Made by a program: the position numbers and the translations under genes. A stretch of DNA of 36,140 bases, taken from contig CANGYW010000005.1 of the NCBI GenBank assembly GCA_947458335.1, positions 1-36,140 of the forward strand, in the 5' to 3' direction. The notes below the pieces were generated by a model. The model was not told where the DNA came from and ran no database searches. It was given only the letters and a program-made list of their open reading frames with translations. The DNA comes from Chitinophagaceae bacterium (GTDB lineage Bacteria; Bacteroidota; Bacteroidia; Chitinophagales; Chitinophagaceae). Each line of letters starts with the position of its first letter. Position 1 is the first letter of the stretch. This document shows positions 8,870 to 17,028 of this stretch, in pieces.

Positions 8870-10204
8870 GTGAAAAAAGTTTTCTCCCTTATTACACTCC
8901 TGATCAGCTTGTCGTTGATTGGTATCATTTTCTTACAGGTCTCTTGGATCAGAAACATGGTATTGGTTAGACAAGAGCAGGTCAAGTACCAGGTTATTGA
9001 GGTGGTCAAAGAAGTAACCGATGATATCATGCAAAACAAGGGAGCTTTTCAGCCCGGCAGTCCACGACGCAACTGGCTCGACGGATTAGGCTGGGAATCT
9101 TTTAGCCCCAGCTCAGTAGCCAGTCGGTATTCGGTCGAAGATCTTGACCGTAAGTTCCGTCTCGCGTTTAAAAAAAGTAAGCTGCCCGATTTGACCTACG
9201 AATTTGCACTGGCCTCTTTTGACCGAATGGGATATAATGTTTACGAAAAGGTAACACCCGGTTTTTTTGCAGCCAAAGAGGATACCGTTCATAATTTTAG
9301 CGTCAACAGGGGGTTTACTCCGTTTAGTGGAACTATCGGGGAGAGTTTGATGGCCAGTGAGGTATTGTTTGTGGTAGTGCCTGACCTGCAGCAAGTGGTA
9401 CTGCGTTCGTTGCGTTGGAATATTGCCGCTTCTGTTTTGTTTACGCTGATTATTGTGTTGGCCTTTTATGTAACGGTCAAAACGCTCTTGCAGCAAAAGA
9501 AACTCAGTGAGATCAAAAATGATTTCATCAATAACATGACGCATGAATTTAAGACTCCGTTGGCCACCATTTCGCTGGCGGTGGATGCCATGCGTAACGA
9601 AAAGGTTATGCAAGACCGGGAGCGACTCGCTTATTTTAACGGAATTATCAAAGAAGAGAACCTGCGCATGAATCGCCAGGTAGAAACGATATTAAAGGCC
9701 TCTCAGCTAGAGCGTAACGAGATACAGCTAAGTATGAAGCCGGTGTCATTACATATCATCGTAGAGCAGGTGGTCTCTAATTTCGGCTTACAACTCGAGA
9801 ATGCGCAGGGAAAGATTGATCTGCAGTTGAAGGCCACATCCGATCGAGTAGTGGCCGACGAAATTCATTTGTCTAACCTTATTAACAACCTTATCGATAA
9901 CGCCATCAAGTATGCGAAAGAGGGAGTGCCGCCCCATATTCGAATCAGTTCTGCCTTACAAGGAAAGCAGGTTCTGCTTTTTATCGAGGATAACGGAATG
10001 GGTATGAGTCGTGATACTCTCAAACGGATTTTTGAAAAATTCTATCGAGCCCACACGGGTAATCGTCATAACGTAAAAGGATTCGGACTTGGACTGAGCT
10101 ACGTAAAAACAGTCACCGAAGCAATGGGCGGGCAGGTAAAGGCCGATAGCACGTTAGGAAAAGGCAGTCAGTTTACGATTTCTTTTCCGCTGGCTGTTTA
10201 TTAA
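8870..10204 (+). CDS. Sensor histidine kinase (no adjacent response regulator)
   Basis: 444-residue membrane histidine kinase. Two membrane segments (about 5-24 and 183-204) enclose a periplasmic sensor region of about 155 residues that I do not recognise. There is no obvious HAMP domain; TM2 leads through a short linker to the HisKA domain, NNMTHEFKTPL, with phospho-acceptor His225. The ATPase domain shows the N box (LINNLIDNAIKYA), G1 (IEDNGMGM), F (FEKFYR) and G2 (GFGLGLSYV), so it should be active. Neighbours are YqgE (divergent) and queA (convergent); the usual partner regulator is absent. The start is GTG. Its stop overlaps that of queA in TTAA. Confidence 0.92.
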   Translation: MKKVFSLITLLISLSLIGIIFLQVSWIRNMVLVRQEQVKYQVIEVVKEVTDDIMQNKGAFQPGSPRRNWLDGLGWESFSPSSVASRYSVEDLDRKFRLAFKKSKLPDLTYEFALASFDRMGYNVYEKVTPGFFAAKEDTVHNFSVNRGFTPFSGTIGESLMASEVLFVVVPDLQQVVLRSLRWNIAASVLFTLIIVLAFYVTVKTLLQQKKLSEIKNDFINNMTHEFKTPLATISLAVDAMRNEKVMQDRERLAYFNGIIKEENLRMNRQVETILKASQLERNEIQLSMKPVSLHIIVEQVVSNFGLQLENAQGKIDLQLKATSDRVVADEIHLSNLINNLIDNAIKYAKEGVPPHIRISSALQGKQVLLFIEDNGMGMSRDTLKRIFEKFYRAHTGNRHNVKGFGLGLSYVKTVTEAMGGQVKADSTLGKGSQFTISFPLAVY

Positions 10205-11421
10205 ACGTTTCTCCAAAGCAGGCTACCATCTCCATAACTCAAGAATCGGTACTCATTATCGAGGGCGTGCTGGTAGATCTTTCGCCAGTCTTCTCCTACC
10301 AGTGCCGCAATTAGCAATAGCAGCGTAGAGCGGGGCTGGTGAAAGTTAGTCAGCAGCCCATCAACAACCTTACAAGGATATCCTGGAGCTACTAGCAGAG
10401 AGGTTTGCGTAACAAAATGGCTCAGTTTTTTTTGTTTCATCCAGGCGATCAAGGCCTCTAATACGCTAGCCAGCGGAGCCGCCTCTTGTTGCAGTGTATA
10501 ACATTCCCATTGCGAGAGTGTCGGAGGTTGTTGATGATCTTCTTTCATTATTTTAAGACCAAGCCAATACAAACTCTCGAGGGTGCGTAGCGAGGTGGTA
10601 CCTACTGCAATCAATGGTCTTCCGAGTTGTGATCTCCAGTTCTCTAAAAAAGAAAGTGTTACATCAATCCATTCTGCGTGCATATCATGCTCTTGCATGG
10701 TGGCCACCTTGACTGGTTTAAAGGTTCCGGCTCCTACGTGTAGGGTCAAAAAATCAATTCGTATAGAACGCGCTCTCATGCGTTGCAGTAATTCGTCTGT
10801 GAAATGCAGTCCTGCTGTTGGAGCAGCTACCGATCCTTCATTTCGGGCATATACGGTTTGATACGCAGTGCGATCCAGTTTGTTTGCAGGTCTTTTTATA
10901 TAGGGGGGAAGTGGTGTGGCACCCGCTATTTCGAGCACGTTGGCCAATGAAAGTTCCGCAGGGGTCCAGCTAAACTCAATTAGAAAATAATCTTTTTCTT
11001 TTTGCAGTACCCTTGCATGCAATTGCAAGTTGTCAACTTGTTTCGTAAGTGTAATTCCAGATTTCCACTTCGAAGCACCGCCTACCAAACATTGTAATAC
11101 TACTTTTTGGTTAACCAGTAATGCTGCACTCATTTCTCCATAGGCAGCATCGGGTTGCAAACAAAAGATCTCGATCTGTCCACCTGTACTTTTTTCGAAC
11201 ACCACTCGGGCCGGTATTACTTTGGTTTCGTTAAAGACAACAAAACTTTCTGCAGGCAACAACTCCGATAGTGACAGATAGCGATAATCGTTGATGGTTC
11301 CGTTTTTGTAGCAAAGCAATTTCGACTCGTGGCGAATAGCCAATGGTGCAGCGGCGATTCTCTCGGGGGGCAACGGGTAGTCAAAATCGTCTATCGATAA
11401 AAGGCGGGGGTCTTTATTCAT
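10201..11421 (-). CDS. queA: S-adenosylmethionine:tRNA ribosyltransferase-isomerase
   Basis: Enzyme of queuosine synthesis that transfers and isomerises the ribose of SAM onto preQ1 in tRNA, giving epoxyqueuosine. The N-terminus LSIDDFDYPLPPERIAAAP, the central YQTVYA and AAPTAGLHFT, and the C-terminal LLTNFHQPRSTLL are typical. The track ORF starts at 11493, but the first 24 residues (MENLCVAQKG...) have no family counterpart and the ATG at 11421 (MNKDPRLLSIDDF) is preferred, giving 406 residues, longer than the 356 of E. coli. A degenerate -7 box (GATATTTG) lies about 22 nt upstream of that ATG. No other queuosine gene is nearby. Confidence 0.93.
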   Translation of the reverse strand: MNKDPRLLSIDDFDYPLPPERIAAAPLAIRHESKLLCYKNGTINDYRYLSLSELLPAESFVVFNETKVIPARVVFEKSTGGQIEIFCLQPDAAYGEMSAALLVNQKVVLQCLVGGASKWKSGITLTKQVDNLQLHARVLQKEKDYFLIEFSWTPAELSLANVLEIAGATPLPPYIKRPANKLDRTAYQTVYARNEGSVAAPTAGLHFTDELLQRMRARSIRIDFLTLHVGAGTFKPVKVATMQEHDMHAEWIDVTLSFLENWRSQLGRPLIAVGTTSLRTLESLYWLGLKIMKEDHQQPPTLSQWECYTLQQEAAPLASVLEALIAWMKQKKLSHFVTQTSLLVAPGYPCKVVDGLLTNFHQPRSTLLLLIAALVGEDWRKIYQHALDNEYRFLSYGDGSLLWRNV

Positions 11422-11485
11422 ACAACCAACTGTTGATGGGCTGCAAATATCGGAAAAGCCCTCCCCTTTTTGGGCTACGCACAGG

Positions 11486-11515
11486 TTTTCCACAGCAATT
11501 CACATGCTATCCACG
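11486..11515 (+). other. Pair of DnaA-box-like sequences upstream of the dcw cluster
   Basis: TTTTCCACA at 11486-11494 fits the DnaA box consensus TTWTNCACA exactly, and CTATCCACG at 11507-11515 fits with two mismatches, in the same orientation with start points 21 bp apart. A third, inverted near match (TTATCCCCA on the minus strand) is at 11587-11595. The 259-base gap between queA and mraZ also holds the mraZ promoter and operator. Whether DnaA binds is unknown. Confidence 0.35.
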
Positions 11516-11611
11516 GGAATATCTTAAAATAACTACTCCCACACGCTAAAAGCTAAGCCAGTAAAGGGTTTCAGCGAATTATTTAGTGGGGATAAATTAA
11601 GAAGGTCAAAA

Positions 11612-11644
11612 TTTGGTATCATGGTGGGAAAAAGTGTTATTTTG
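11612..11644 (+). promoter_or_regulatory. Predicted promoter of the dcw cluster
   Basis: TTTG at 11612-11615 and TATTTTG at 11638-11644 (one T short of TAnnTTTG), spaced by 22 bp, form the best promoter candidate before mraZ. The start site would be near 11650, giving a leader of about 30 nt. It overlaps the putative MraZ operator. Confidence 0.45.
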
Positions 11645-11650
11645 TGGTAA
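11621..11650 (+). promoter_or_regulatory. Putative MraZ operator: three 10-bp direct repeats
   Basis: Three adjacent 10-mers share a GTG core in register: ATGGTGGGAA, AAAGTGTTAT and TTTGTGGTAA, with GTG at 11624, 11634 and 11644. E. coli MraZ is known to bind TGGGN repeats separated by 5 nt (10-bp period) upstream of its own gene, and mollicute MraZ binds AAAGTGKNN repeats, which the middle unit matches. A further GTGGGGA lies at 11586. The repeats cover the predicted -7 box, which fits autorepression. Confidence 0.6.
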
Positions 11651-11680
11651 TTCGAAAAAAAATTACTCAAATCACTGATA

Positions 11681-12139
11681 ATGACTGGCTTTCTGGGAGA
11701 ATTCGAGGCTACGTTAGACGCAAAGGGGCGATTTCTGCTTCCTGCCGGATTTAAGCGGCAGGTAAAGGAGGAGGAGTTGGGCCGCTTTGTGATCAATCGG
11801 GGATTTGAGCAGTGCCTGGCTCTTTATACGCTCAAGGAGTGGGAGCCTTTGTTCGAAAAGATCAAAGGCTTGAACGAGTTCGATCCCCGCCAGCGTGAAT
11901 TCCGCAGGGCTTTTTTGAATGGCGCCACCTATGTGGAACCCGATACCGCCGGACGTATTCTGTTGCCGCCGAATCTAAAGGCGTATGCAGAACTCGAAAA
12001 AGATATTGTGATAGCGTCTTCGGGTAACAAAATGGAAATCTGGGATAGTAATAAGTACAAAAAGTTCTTTGACTCCTTTTCTTCGGATGCTTTCAGCAAG
12101 CTGGGCAATGAAGTGATGGGAGGCGGACCCGCTAATTGA
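11681..12139 (+). CDS. mraZ: Transcriptional regulator MraZ
   Basis: 152-residue DNA-binding protein with two tandem AbrB-like half domains: GEFEATLDAKGRFLLPAGFK near the N-terminus and VEPDTAGRILLPPNLK at about 85-105. MraZ forms rings and represses the dcw operon in E. coli. It is the first gene of the division and cell-wall cluster, with matching 10-bp repeats 30-60 bases upstream. The start ATG at 11681 gives the standard MTGFLGEFE N-terminus. It is followed after 9 bases by rsmH, the usual order. Confidence 0.95.
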   Translation: MTGFLGEFEATLDAKGRFLLPAGFKRQVKEEELGRFVINRGFEQCLALYTLKEWEPLFEKIKGLNEFDPRQREFRRAFLNGATYVEPDTAGRILLPPNLKAYAELEKDIVIASSGNKMEIWDSNKYKKFFDSFSSDAFSKLGNEVMGGGPAN

Positions 12140-12148
12140 TCAGTTACC

Positions 12149-13057
12149 TTGCAGCCTTCGTATCACATACCTGTACTACTGGCTGAGGTGATCGAGGGTC
12201 TCTCCATCAAACCCGACGGCATCTATGTGGACTGCACTTTTGGAGGCGGTGGCCATGCACGCGCCATACTCGAGAAGTTGGGACCACAAGGTCGCCTGGT
12301 AGCTTTTGATCAGGATAGCGATGCTAGGGCTAACCTTCCGACCGATGATCGGATTGTTTTTGTGCCAGAGAATTTCAGATATCTGCATCGCTTTCTTCGT
12401 TTACACGGATTACTGCCGGTGGATGGTTTGCTCGCAGATCTAGGTGTTAGCAGTCATCAGTTCGATGAGGCGTCTAGAGGTTTTTCGACCCGCTTTGATG
12501 CTGCCCTCGACATGCGAATGGACCAACGGCTTTCTAAAACGGCTTTTTGGGTAGTAGACACTTATCAAGAGGCGAAACTGCACAAAATTTTTGAGCAGTA
12601 TGGAGAAGTGACCAACGCCAAGACACTGGCCAAGACTATCGTAGCTGCTCGTGCCACACAATCCCTTCGTACGATCGATGGATTTAAGCAAGCGATTCGC
12701 GATGCCGTAAAAGGAAATCCCAATAAATACTTTGCCCAGGTATTTCAGGCCTTGCGGATGGAAGTCAACGAAGAGCTCGATGCGCTCAACGAACTTCTCT
12801 CGCAATTATCGCAGGTCATCAAGCCTGGCGGCAGGGTGGCCATCATCAGTTTTCATTCGCTCGAAGACAGAATGGTCAAGCAGTTCTTTAAAGAGGGTAC
12901 CCTCGAGCAAAGACAGGATCACCCGTTTCTCTCTATCCCGTCAACATCTCCGTGGAAGCCGCTCACCAAAAAGCCTGTCGTAGCGGGCAGCGAAGAGTTG
13001 AAAAAAAATCCGCGGTCACGCAGCGCAAAACTGCGAGTGGCGCAAAAAGTAGCATAG
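12149..13057 (+). CDS. rsmH: 16S rRNA (cytosine(1402)-N(4))-methyltransferase
   Basis: SAM-dependent methyltransferase (MraW) that modifies C1402 of 16S rRNA at N4. 302 residues: N-terminus SYHIPVLLAEVIEGL, SAM-binding motif I VDCTFGGGGHARAIL, then LADLGVSSHQFDEASRGFS, and near the end IISFHSLEDRMVKQFF, all diagnostic. The start is TTG at 12149; no ATG lies closer to the conserved N-terminus. Second gene of the dcw cluster, co-transcribed with mraZ and ftsL. Confidence 0.97.
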   Translation: MQPSYHIPVLLAEVIEGLSIKPDGIYVDCTFGGGGHARAILEKLGPQGRLVAFDQDSDARANLPTDDRIVFVPENFRYLHRFLRLHGLLPVDGLLADLGVSSHQFDEASRGFSTRFDAALDMRMDQRLSKTAFWVVDTYQEAKLHKIFEQYGEVTNAKTLAKTIVAARATQSLRTIDGFKQAIRDAVKGNPNKYFAQVFQALRMEVNEELDALNELLSQLSQVIKPGGRVAIISFHSLEDRMVKQFFKEGTLEQRQDHPFLSIPSTSPWKPLTKKPVVAGSEELKKNPRSRSAKLRVAQKVA

Positions 13058-13066
13058 GAAGCTATC

Positions 13067-13402
13067 ATGCAAAACGGAACAAACGATAAGAAAATGAATT
13101 GGAGTCGCTGGTTTCATTACCAGTCGCTGGTGCAGCAGGTGCCTTTCTTTTTGTTTCTGGCACTGCTCGCCGTGCTGTATATCTATAACGGTCATTATGC
13201 AAACAAGACGATCCGCGATATCAATAAAACAGAAAAAGAAGTAAAAGAACTCAAATACGAATATAAAATGATCAAGGGAGAATTGTTATCGAGAACCAAG
13301 CAGAGCGAACTGATCAATGCCGTGGCCCCGTTGGGACTGCAGGAGTTGACTGTTTCGCCGGTGGTATTAGTGGACAGTCTTCCTAAGCCCGTGCAACAAT
13401 AA
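13067..13402 (+). CDS. ftsL: FtsL-like cell division protein
   Basis: 111-residue bitopic membrane protein: a cytoplasmic N-terminus of about 24 residues, one membrane segment (about 25-41, PFFLFLALLAVLYIY), then a heptad-like charged helix (about 47-77, INKTEKEVKELKYEYKMIKG) typical of a FtsL coiled coil, and a short tail. Sequence similarity to E. coli FtsL is minimal; the call rests on size, topology and position between rsmH and ftsI, the standard place. It should bind FtsQ and activate FtsW-FtsI. No separate ftsB is seen in the cluster. Confidence 0.82.
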   Translation: MQNGTNDKKMNWSRWFHYQSLVQQVPFFLFLALLAVLYIYNGHYANKTIRDINKTEKEVKELKYEYKMIKGELLSRTKQSELINAVAPLGLQELTVSPVVLVDSLPKPVQQ

Positions 13403-13407
13403 AACCG

Positions 13408-15540
13408 ATGCAGGTAAAACGCGACATATTGTGGAGGGTGTACATCAGCTTTATCGGCCTGGCCTTACTGGGTGCGGGGGTGGTGGGTCGTGCTTTTTAT
13501 ATTCAGCGCTTTCAAGGGGCCTACTGGAAGCGACTTAGTGATAGTTTGCACCAGCGGTATGTAACGCTCGATGCACAGCGAGGCACAATCTATTCCGAAG
13601 ATGGACAATTTCTGAGCACCTCCATTCCCACCTTTGATATTTATCTTGATCTCTGTGCCGATGGGCTGCGCGAAAAGAAAGGGCGTCGCTTTAAAGAAAA
13701 TATCGATTCGTTTTCCGTGGCCCTCTCAGGACTGTTTCAGGACCAAGCACCTGCCCAGTACAAAGCAGCCATTACAGCTGCCTACGAAAAGAAGTCACGG
13801 TATTATCCACTAAAAAAGAAATTAAGTTTTTCGCAATACAAGGCTTTTCGCGAATTACCCTTGGTAAGGTTAGGTCCTAATCGCAGCGGCGTAATTGTAG
13901 AGACGAACAGCAAGCGATTATTGCCCTATGGAATTTTAGCCGGTCGCACTATTGGATTGTCTCGCGAACATCTGGCCAGCGATGGTAAGGTCAGAAAGCA
14001 AAATGTAGGTTTAGAGAGAAGCTATGACTCGTTGCTCAGCGGAAAAGAAGGAGTGAGACTGGTGCGATTTATTGCAGGTGGAGCTGCGATTCCCATTGCT
14101 GGTTCGGAGACGGAACCGGAGAACGGAAAAGACATCTACACGACGATCGATCTGCCCATGCAGGATATTACCGAAACGGCCTTAATGCGGATGATGGTAC
14201 AAAGCGAGGCCCTATACGGTACGGCTATCGTAATGGAGACGGCTACCGGAAAGATAAAGGCCATGGCCAATCTGGGACGTAGACCCGATGGACATTATTG
14301 GGAAGATGATAACTATGCCCTGCGCGCCACCGAGCCTGGCTCTACCATTAAGCTAGCTACATTATTGGCTGTGCTGGAAAAGGGAACAAGTCGTATCGAT
14401 GATCCTGTAGAAATCGGAAGTGCAGGCCGCGCTATGGTGGGCCCTAAAATGGTAATTGATGCCGAGCGTTCTCCTAAGCCTTTTTTAACGGTCAAAGAAT
14501 GTTATGCGCATAGTTCGAACGTGGGCATGAGCAAACTAGCTTTAAAGGCATTTGGAAAGGATCCCCAGGAGATCAAAACATATTTCACCAAATTTCATCT
14601 CGACAAACGCGCACCAATCGATCTGAGCAATGTACCAAGGCCCAGCATGGCACCGCTCAACGAAAAGGGAAGTTCATTGGGAAATATGCTATGGATGAGT
14701 TTTGGCTATGCTATTCAGGTAAGTCCGTTACATACGCTTACTCTTTATAATGCTGTGGCTAATGGCGGTAAAATGATGAAGCCTTATTTGGTGAGCCGTA
14801 TTCAGCAAGGTGGAACACTATATCGTGAAGTAGAGCCTACTGTCTTAGAAGAACAGTTGTGTAAGCCCGAGGTGATAACAGCAGCACGCAGTGCCATGGA
14901 GTCTGTGGTTATTGAAGGAACCGCACGGCGCGCTTTCGAAGGTGTTCCGTTTGCCGTAGCCGGAAAGACAGGTACGGCGCTAGTGTCGGATGGCCCCATT
15001 AAATATGGAGATCGGGTATACCAGGCTTCTTTTGTTGGCTACTTTCCAGCCGATCGTCCCCAATATACTTGCATTGTAGTGGTACGTACTAAGCCTTACG
15101 CTGCTTCGCACTACGGAGGCACGGTGGCTGCTCCTGTTTTTCGCGAGATCGCTACCAAGGTCTATGCGATGTATGTCGATCGAAAAGATCCTTCTCAATT
15201 TGTAAAAAAGACCGACAGCACGCTTTTCTTCTATGCCGGAAACAGCAGCGACCTGCGCCAAGTATTTCAAACACTTCAATTACCCTATACCGATTCGATG
15301 CAGCAACAAGTGTGGGTCAAAGCCTATAATCCGCAGGGCAAGACCGTACTTAAGGCGCAACCCTTACGAAGCAAAGTAATGCCCAACGTTAAAGGAATGG
15401 GTTTAAAGGATGCGTTGTATTTGCTGGAGAATATGGGTGTAAAAGTGCAGGTAAAAGGCAGAGGAAGAATTGTGTCGCAATCGGTGGCTCCGGGTACGGC
15501 ACTAGATCGTCCATTACAGATAATACTTGAGTTGAGTTAA
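13408..15540 (+). CDS. ftsI: Septal peptidoglycan transpeptidase (PBP3/FtsI) with C-terminal PASTA domain
   Basis: Class B penicillin-binding protein of 710 residues that cross-links septal peptidoglycan in the periplasm. One N-terminal membrane anchor (about 9-31); a pedestal domain containing RGTIYSEDGQFLSTS; the transpeptidase with the active serine in STIK (S312), SSN at 369-371 and KTG at 520-522. The last 55 residues (from MPNVKGMGLKDALYLLENMG) form a PASTA domain, absent from E. coli FtsI but found in Firmicutes PBPs and many Bacteroidota. It starts 6 bases after ftsL and is followed by murE. All catalytic motifs are intact. Confidence 0.95.
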   Translation: MQVKRDILWRVYISFIGLALLGAGVVGRAFYIQRFQGAYWKRLSDSLHQRYVTLDAQRGTIYSEDGQFLSTSIPTFDIYLDLCADGLREKKGRRFKENIDSFSVALSGLFQDQAPAQYKAAITAAYEKKSRYYPLKKKLSFSQYKAFRELPLVRLGPNRSGVIVETNSKRLLPYGILAGRTIGLSREHLASDGKVRKQNVGLERSYDSLLSGKEGVRLVRFIAGGAAIPIAGSETEPENGKDIYTTIDLPMQDITETALMRMMVQSEALYGTAIVMETATGKIKAMANLGRRPDGHYWEDDNYALRATEPGSTIKLATLLAVLEKGTSRIDDPVEIGSAGRAMVGPKMVIDAERSPKPFLTVKECYAHSSNVGMSKLALKAFGKDPQEIKTYFTKFHLDKRAPIDLSNVPRPSMAPLNEKGSSLGNMLWMSFGYAIQVSPLHTLTLYNAVANGGKMMKPYLVSRIQQGGTLYREVEPTVLEEQLCKPEVITAARSAMESVVIEGTARRAFEGVPFAVAGKTGTALVSDGPIKYGDRVYQASFVGYFPADRPQYTCIVVVRTKPYAASHYGGTVAAPVFREIATKVYAMYVDRKDPSQFVKKTDSTLFFYAGNSSDLRQVFQTLQLPYTDSMQQQVWVKAYNPQGKTVLKAQPLRSKVMPNVKGMGLKDALYLLENMGVKVQVKGRGRIVSQSVAPGTALDRPLQIILELS

Positions 15541-15556
15541 AAAATAAACAGCGTCT

Positions 15557-17020
15557 GTGAAGCTGAGTGAATTGTTATACGGGGTATCGGTTGTATCGGT
15601 GAGTGGTTCTACCGCAGTGGAGCCGCTCAGCATAACTACCGACTCTCGTCAGGTTAGACCGGGTGCCTTGTTTATTGCTGTACGCGGCACCCGTGTAGAT
15701 GGACAACAATTTATTCAGCAGGCGCTAGAGCAAGGGGCTATCGCTATTGTTACTGAAACAATACCCACTTCTTGTGCGGTTGATAAGACCTTTGTGCAAG
15801 TCTCTGATGCAGCACTGGCATCTGCTTTGATCGCCTCGCAATTCTTTGGCAATGCAGCGGCTCGCCTAAAAGTGGTGGGCGTAACCGGCACCAACGGAAA
15901 AACCACTATTGCCACCTTACTGTATAAACTTTTTTCTGGCTTGGGCTTTACCTGCGGACTGATTAGTACGGTAGAGAACCGGATTGGCGATCACTCGGTT
16001 CCCTCTACGCATACGACACCCGATCCTGTTCAACTGCAGCACTTGTTGCATCAAATGGAACAGGCTGGTTGTACGCATGTATTCATGGAGGTCAGCTCTC
16101 ATGCCATTCATCAACACCGGATAGCCGGTATTTCGTTCGCTGGGGGCATCTTTAGTAACATCACGCACGATCACCTCGATTATCATAACACTTTTGATGA
16201 ATATATCCGGGTAAAAAAATCTTTTTTTGATACACTACCAGCCACCGCCTTTGCGCTAAGTAATGCCGACGATAAGCGAGGGGCCGTTATGTTACAAAAT
16301 TGTAAGGCTCGCAAACTTTTTTATGCGCTTCGTACGCTGGCCGATTATAAGGGTCGCTTGCTCGACAATGGGCTCGAGGGATTACAGCTTACTATCGATG
16401 AGGTAGAAGTGCATTTTCGATTGATCGGCACCTTCAACGCCTACAATCTGCTAGCGGTATACGGAGCGGCTTGTGCGCTTGGACTCGAAAAGATGGAAGT
16501 GCTCACCCAGCTCAGTCAGTTGCAGGGGGCACCCGGTCGCTTTGAATGTATTGTCTCGGCGAAGGAGCAGGTATTAGCTGTTGTAGATTATGCACACACG
16601 CCTGATGCATTGCTTAACGTACTCACTACGTTAAAGCAGTTGCGCAAGCCCGATCAACAATTGACGACCGTTACTGGCTGTGGTGGTGATCGGGATCGTA
16701 CCAAGCGTCCGTTGATGGCAGCGGCGGTGGCGGCGCACAGTGACCGCTTCATTTTTACCAGTGATAATCCCCGTTCCGAAGATCCCGCCTCTATTATTAA
16801 GGATATGGAAGAGGGGTTGGCAGCAGCAGATTACAAAAAATATATTCCGATTGTAGATCGTGATGCCGCCATCAAGACGGCAATCACCTTATCGGCACCA
16901 CACGATATTATACTGGTAGCTGGCAAGGGGCATGAGACCTATCAGGATATAAAGGGAACCAAAGAACATTTTGACGATCGCGAGACTGTTCGCAAATGGT
17001 TTGCGACACTCGATAAATAA
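15557..17020 (+). CDS. murE: UDP-MurNAc-L-Ala-D-Glu:meso-DAP ligase
   Basis: Cytoplasmic Mur ligase that adds the third stem-peptide residue using ATP. 487 residues; ATP loop VTGTNGKTT at 109-117, and the amino-acid specificity motif DNPRSEDP beginning at D403. DNPR is the form typical of meso-diaminopimelate-adding enzymes, so DAP-type peptidoglycan is predicted. Start GTG at 15557, giving [10 protein letters not shown]. Placed directly between ftsI and mraY; murF, which often comes next in Proteobacteria, is missing here. Confidence 0.96.
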   Translation: MKLSELLYGVSVVSVSGSTAVEPLSITTDSRQVRPGALFIAVRGTRVDGQQFIQQALEQGAIAIVTETIPTSCAVDKTFVQVSDAALASALIASQFFGNAAARLKVVGVTGTNGKTTIATLLYKLFSGLGFTCGLISTVENRIGDHSVPSTHTTPDPVQLQHLLHQMEQAGCTHVFMEVSSHAIHQHRIAGISFAGGIFSNITHDHLDYHNTFDEYIRVKKSFFDTLPATAFALSNADDKRGAVMLQNCKARKLFYALRTLADYKGRLLDNGLEGLQLTIDEVEVHFRLIGTFNAYNLLAVYGAACALGLEKMEVLTQLSQLQGAPGRFECIVSAKEQVLAVVDYAHTPDALLNVLTTLKQLRKPDQQLTTVTGCGGDRDRTKRPLMAAAVAAHSDRFIFTSDNPRSEDPASIIKDMEEGLAAADYKKYIPIVDRDAAIKTAITLSAPHDIILVAGKGHETYQDIKGTKEHFDDRETVRKWFATLDK

Positions 17021-17028
17021 AAGGAACT

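Noticed and set aside
11456-11476. AGCCC/GGGCT hairpin with internal T-run upstream of queA as a terminator
   Set aside because: The stem is only 5 bp, the T residues are in the loop and not after the stem, and no gene ends there.
11422-11493. Extended N-terminus of queA from the ORF track
   Set aside because: The extra 24 residues have no counterpart in the QueA family and the ATG at 11421 gives the standard N-terminus.
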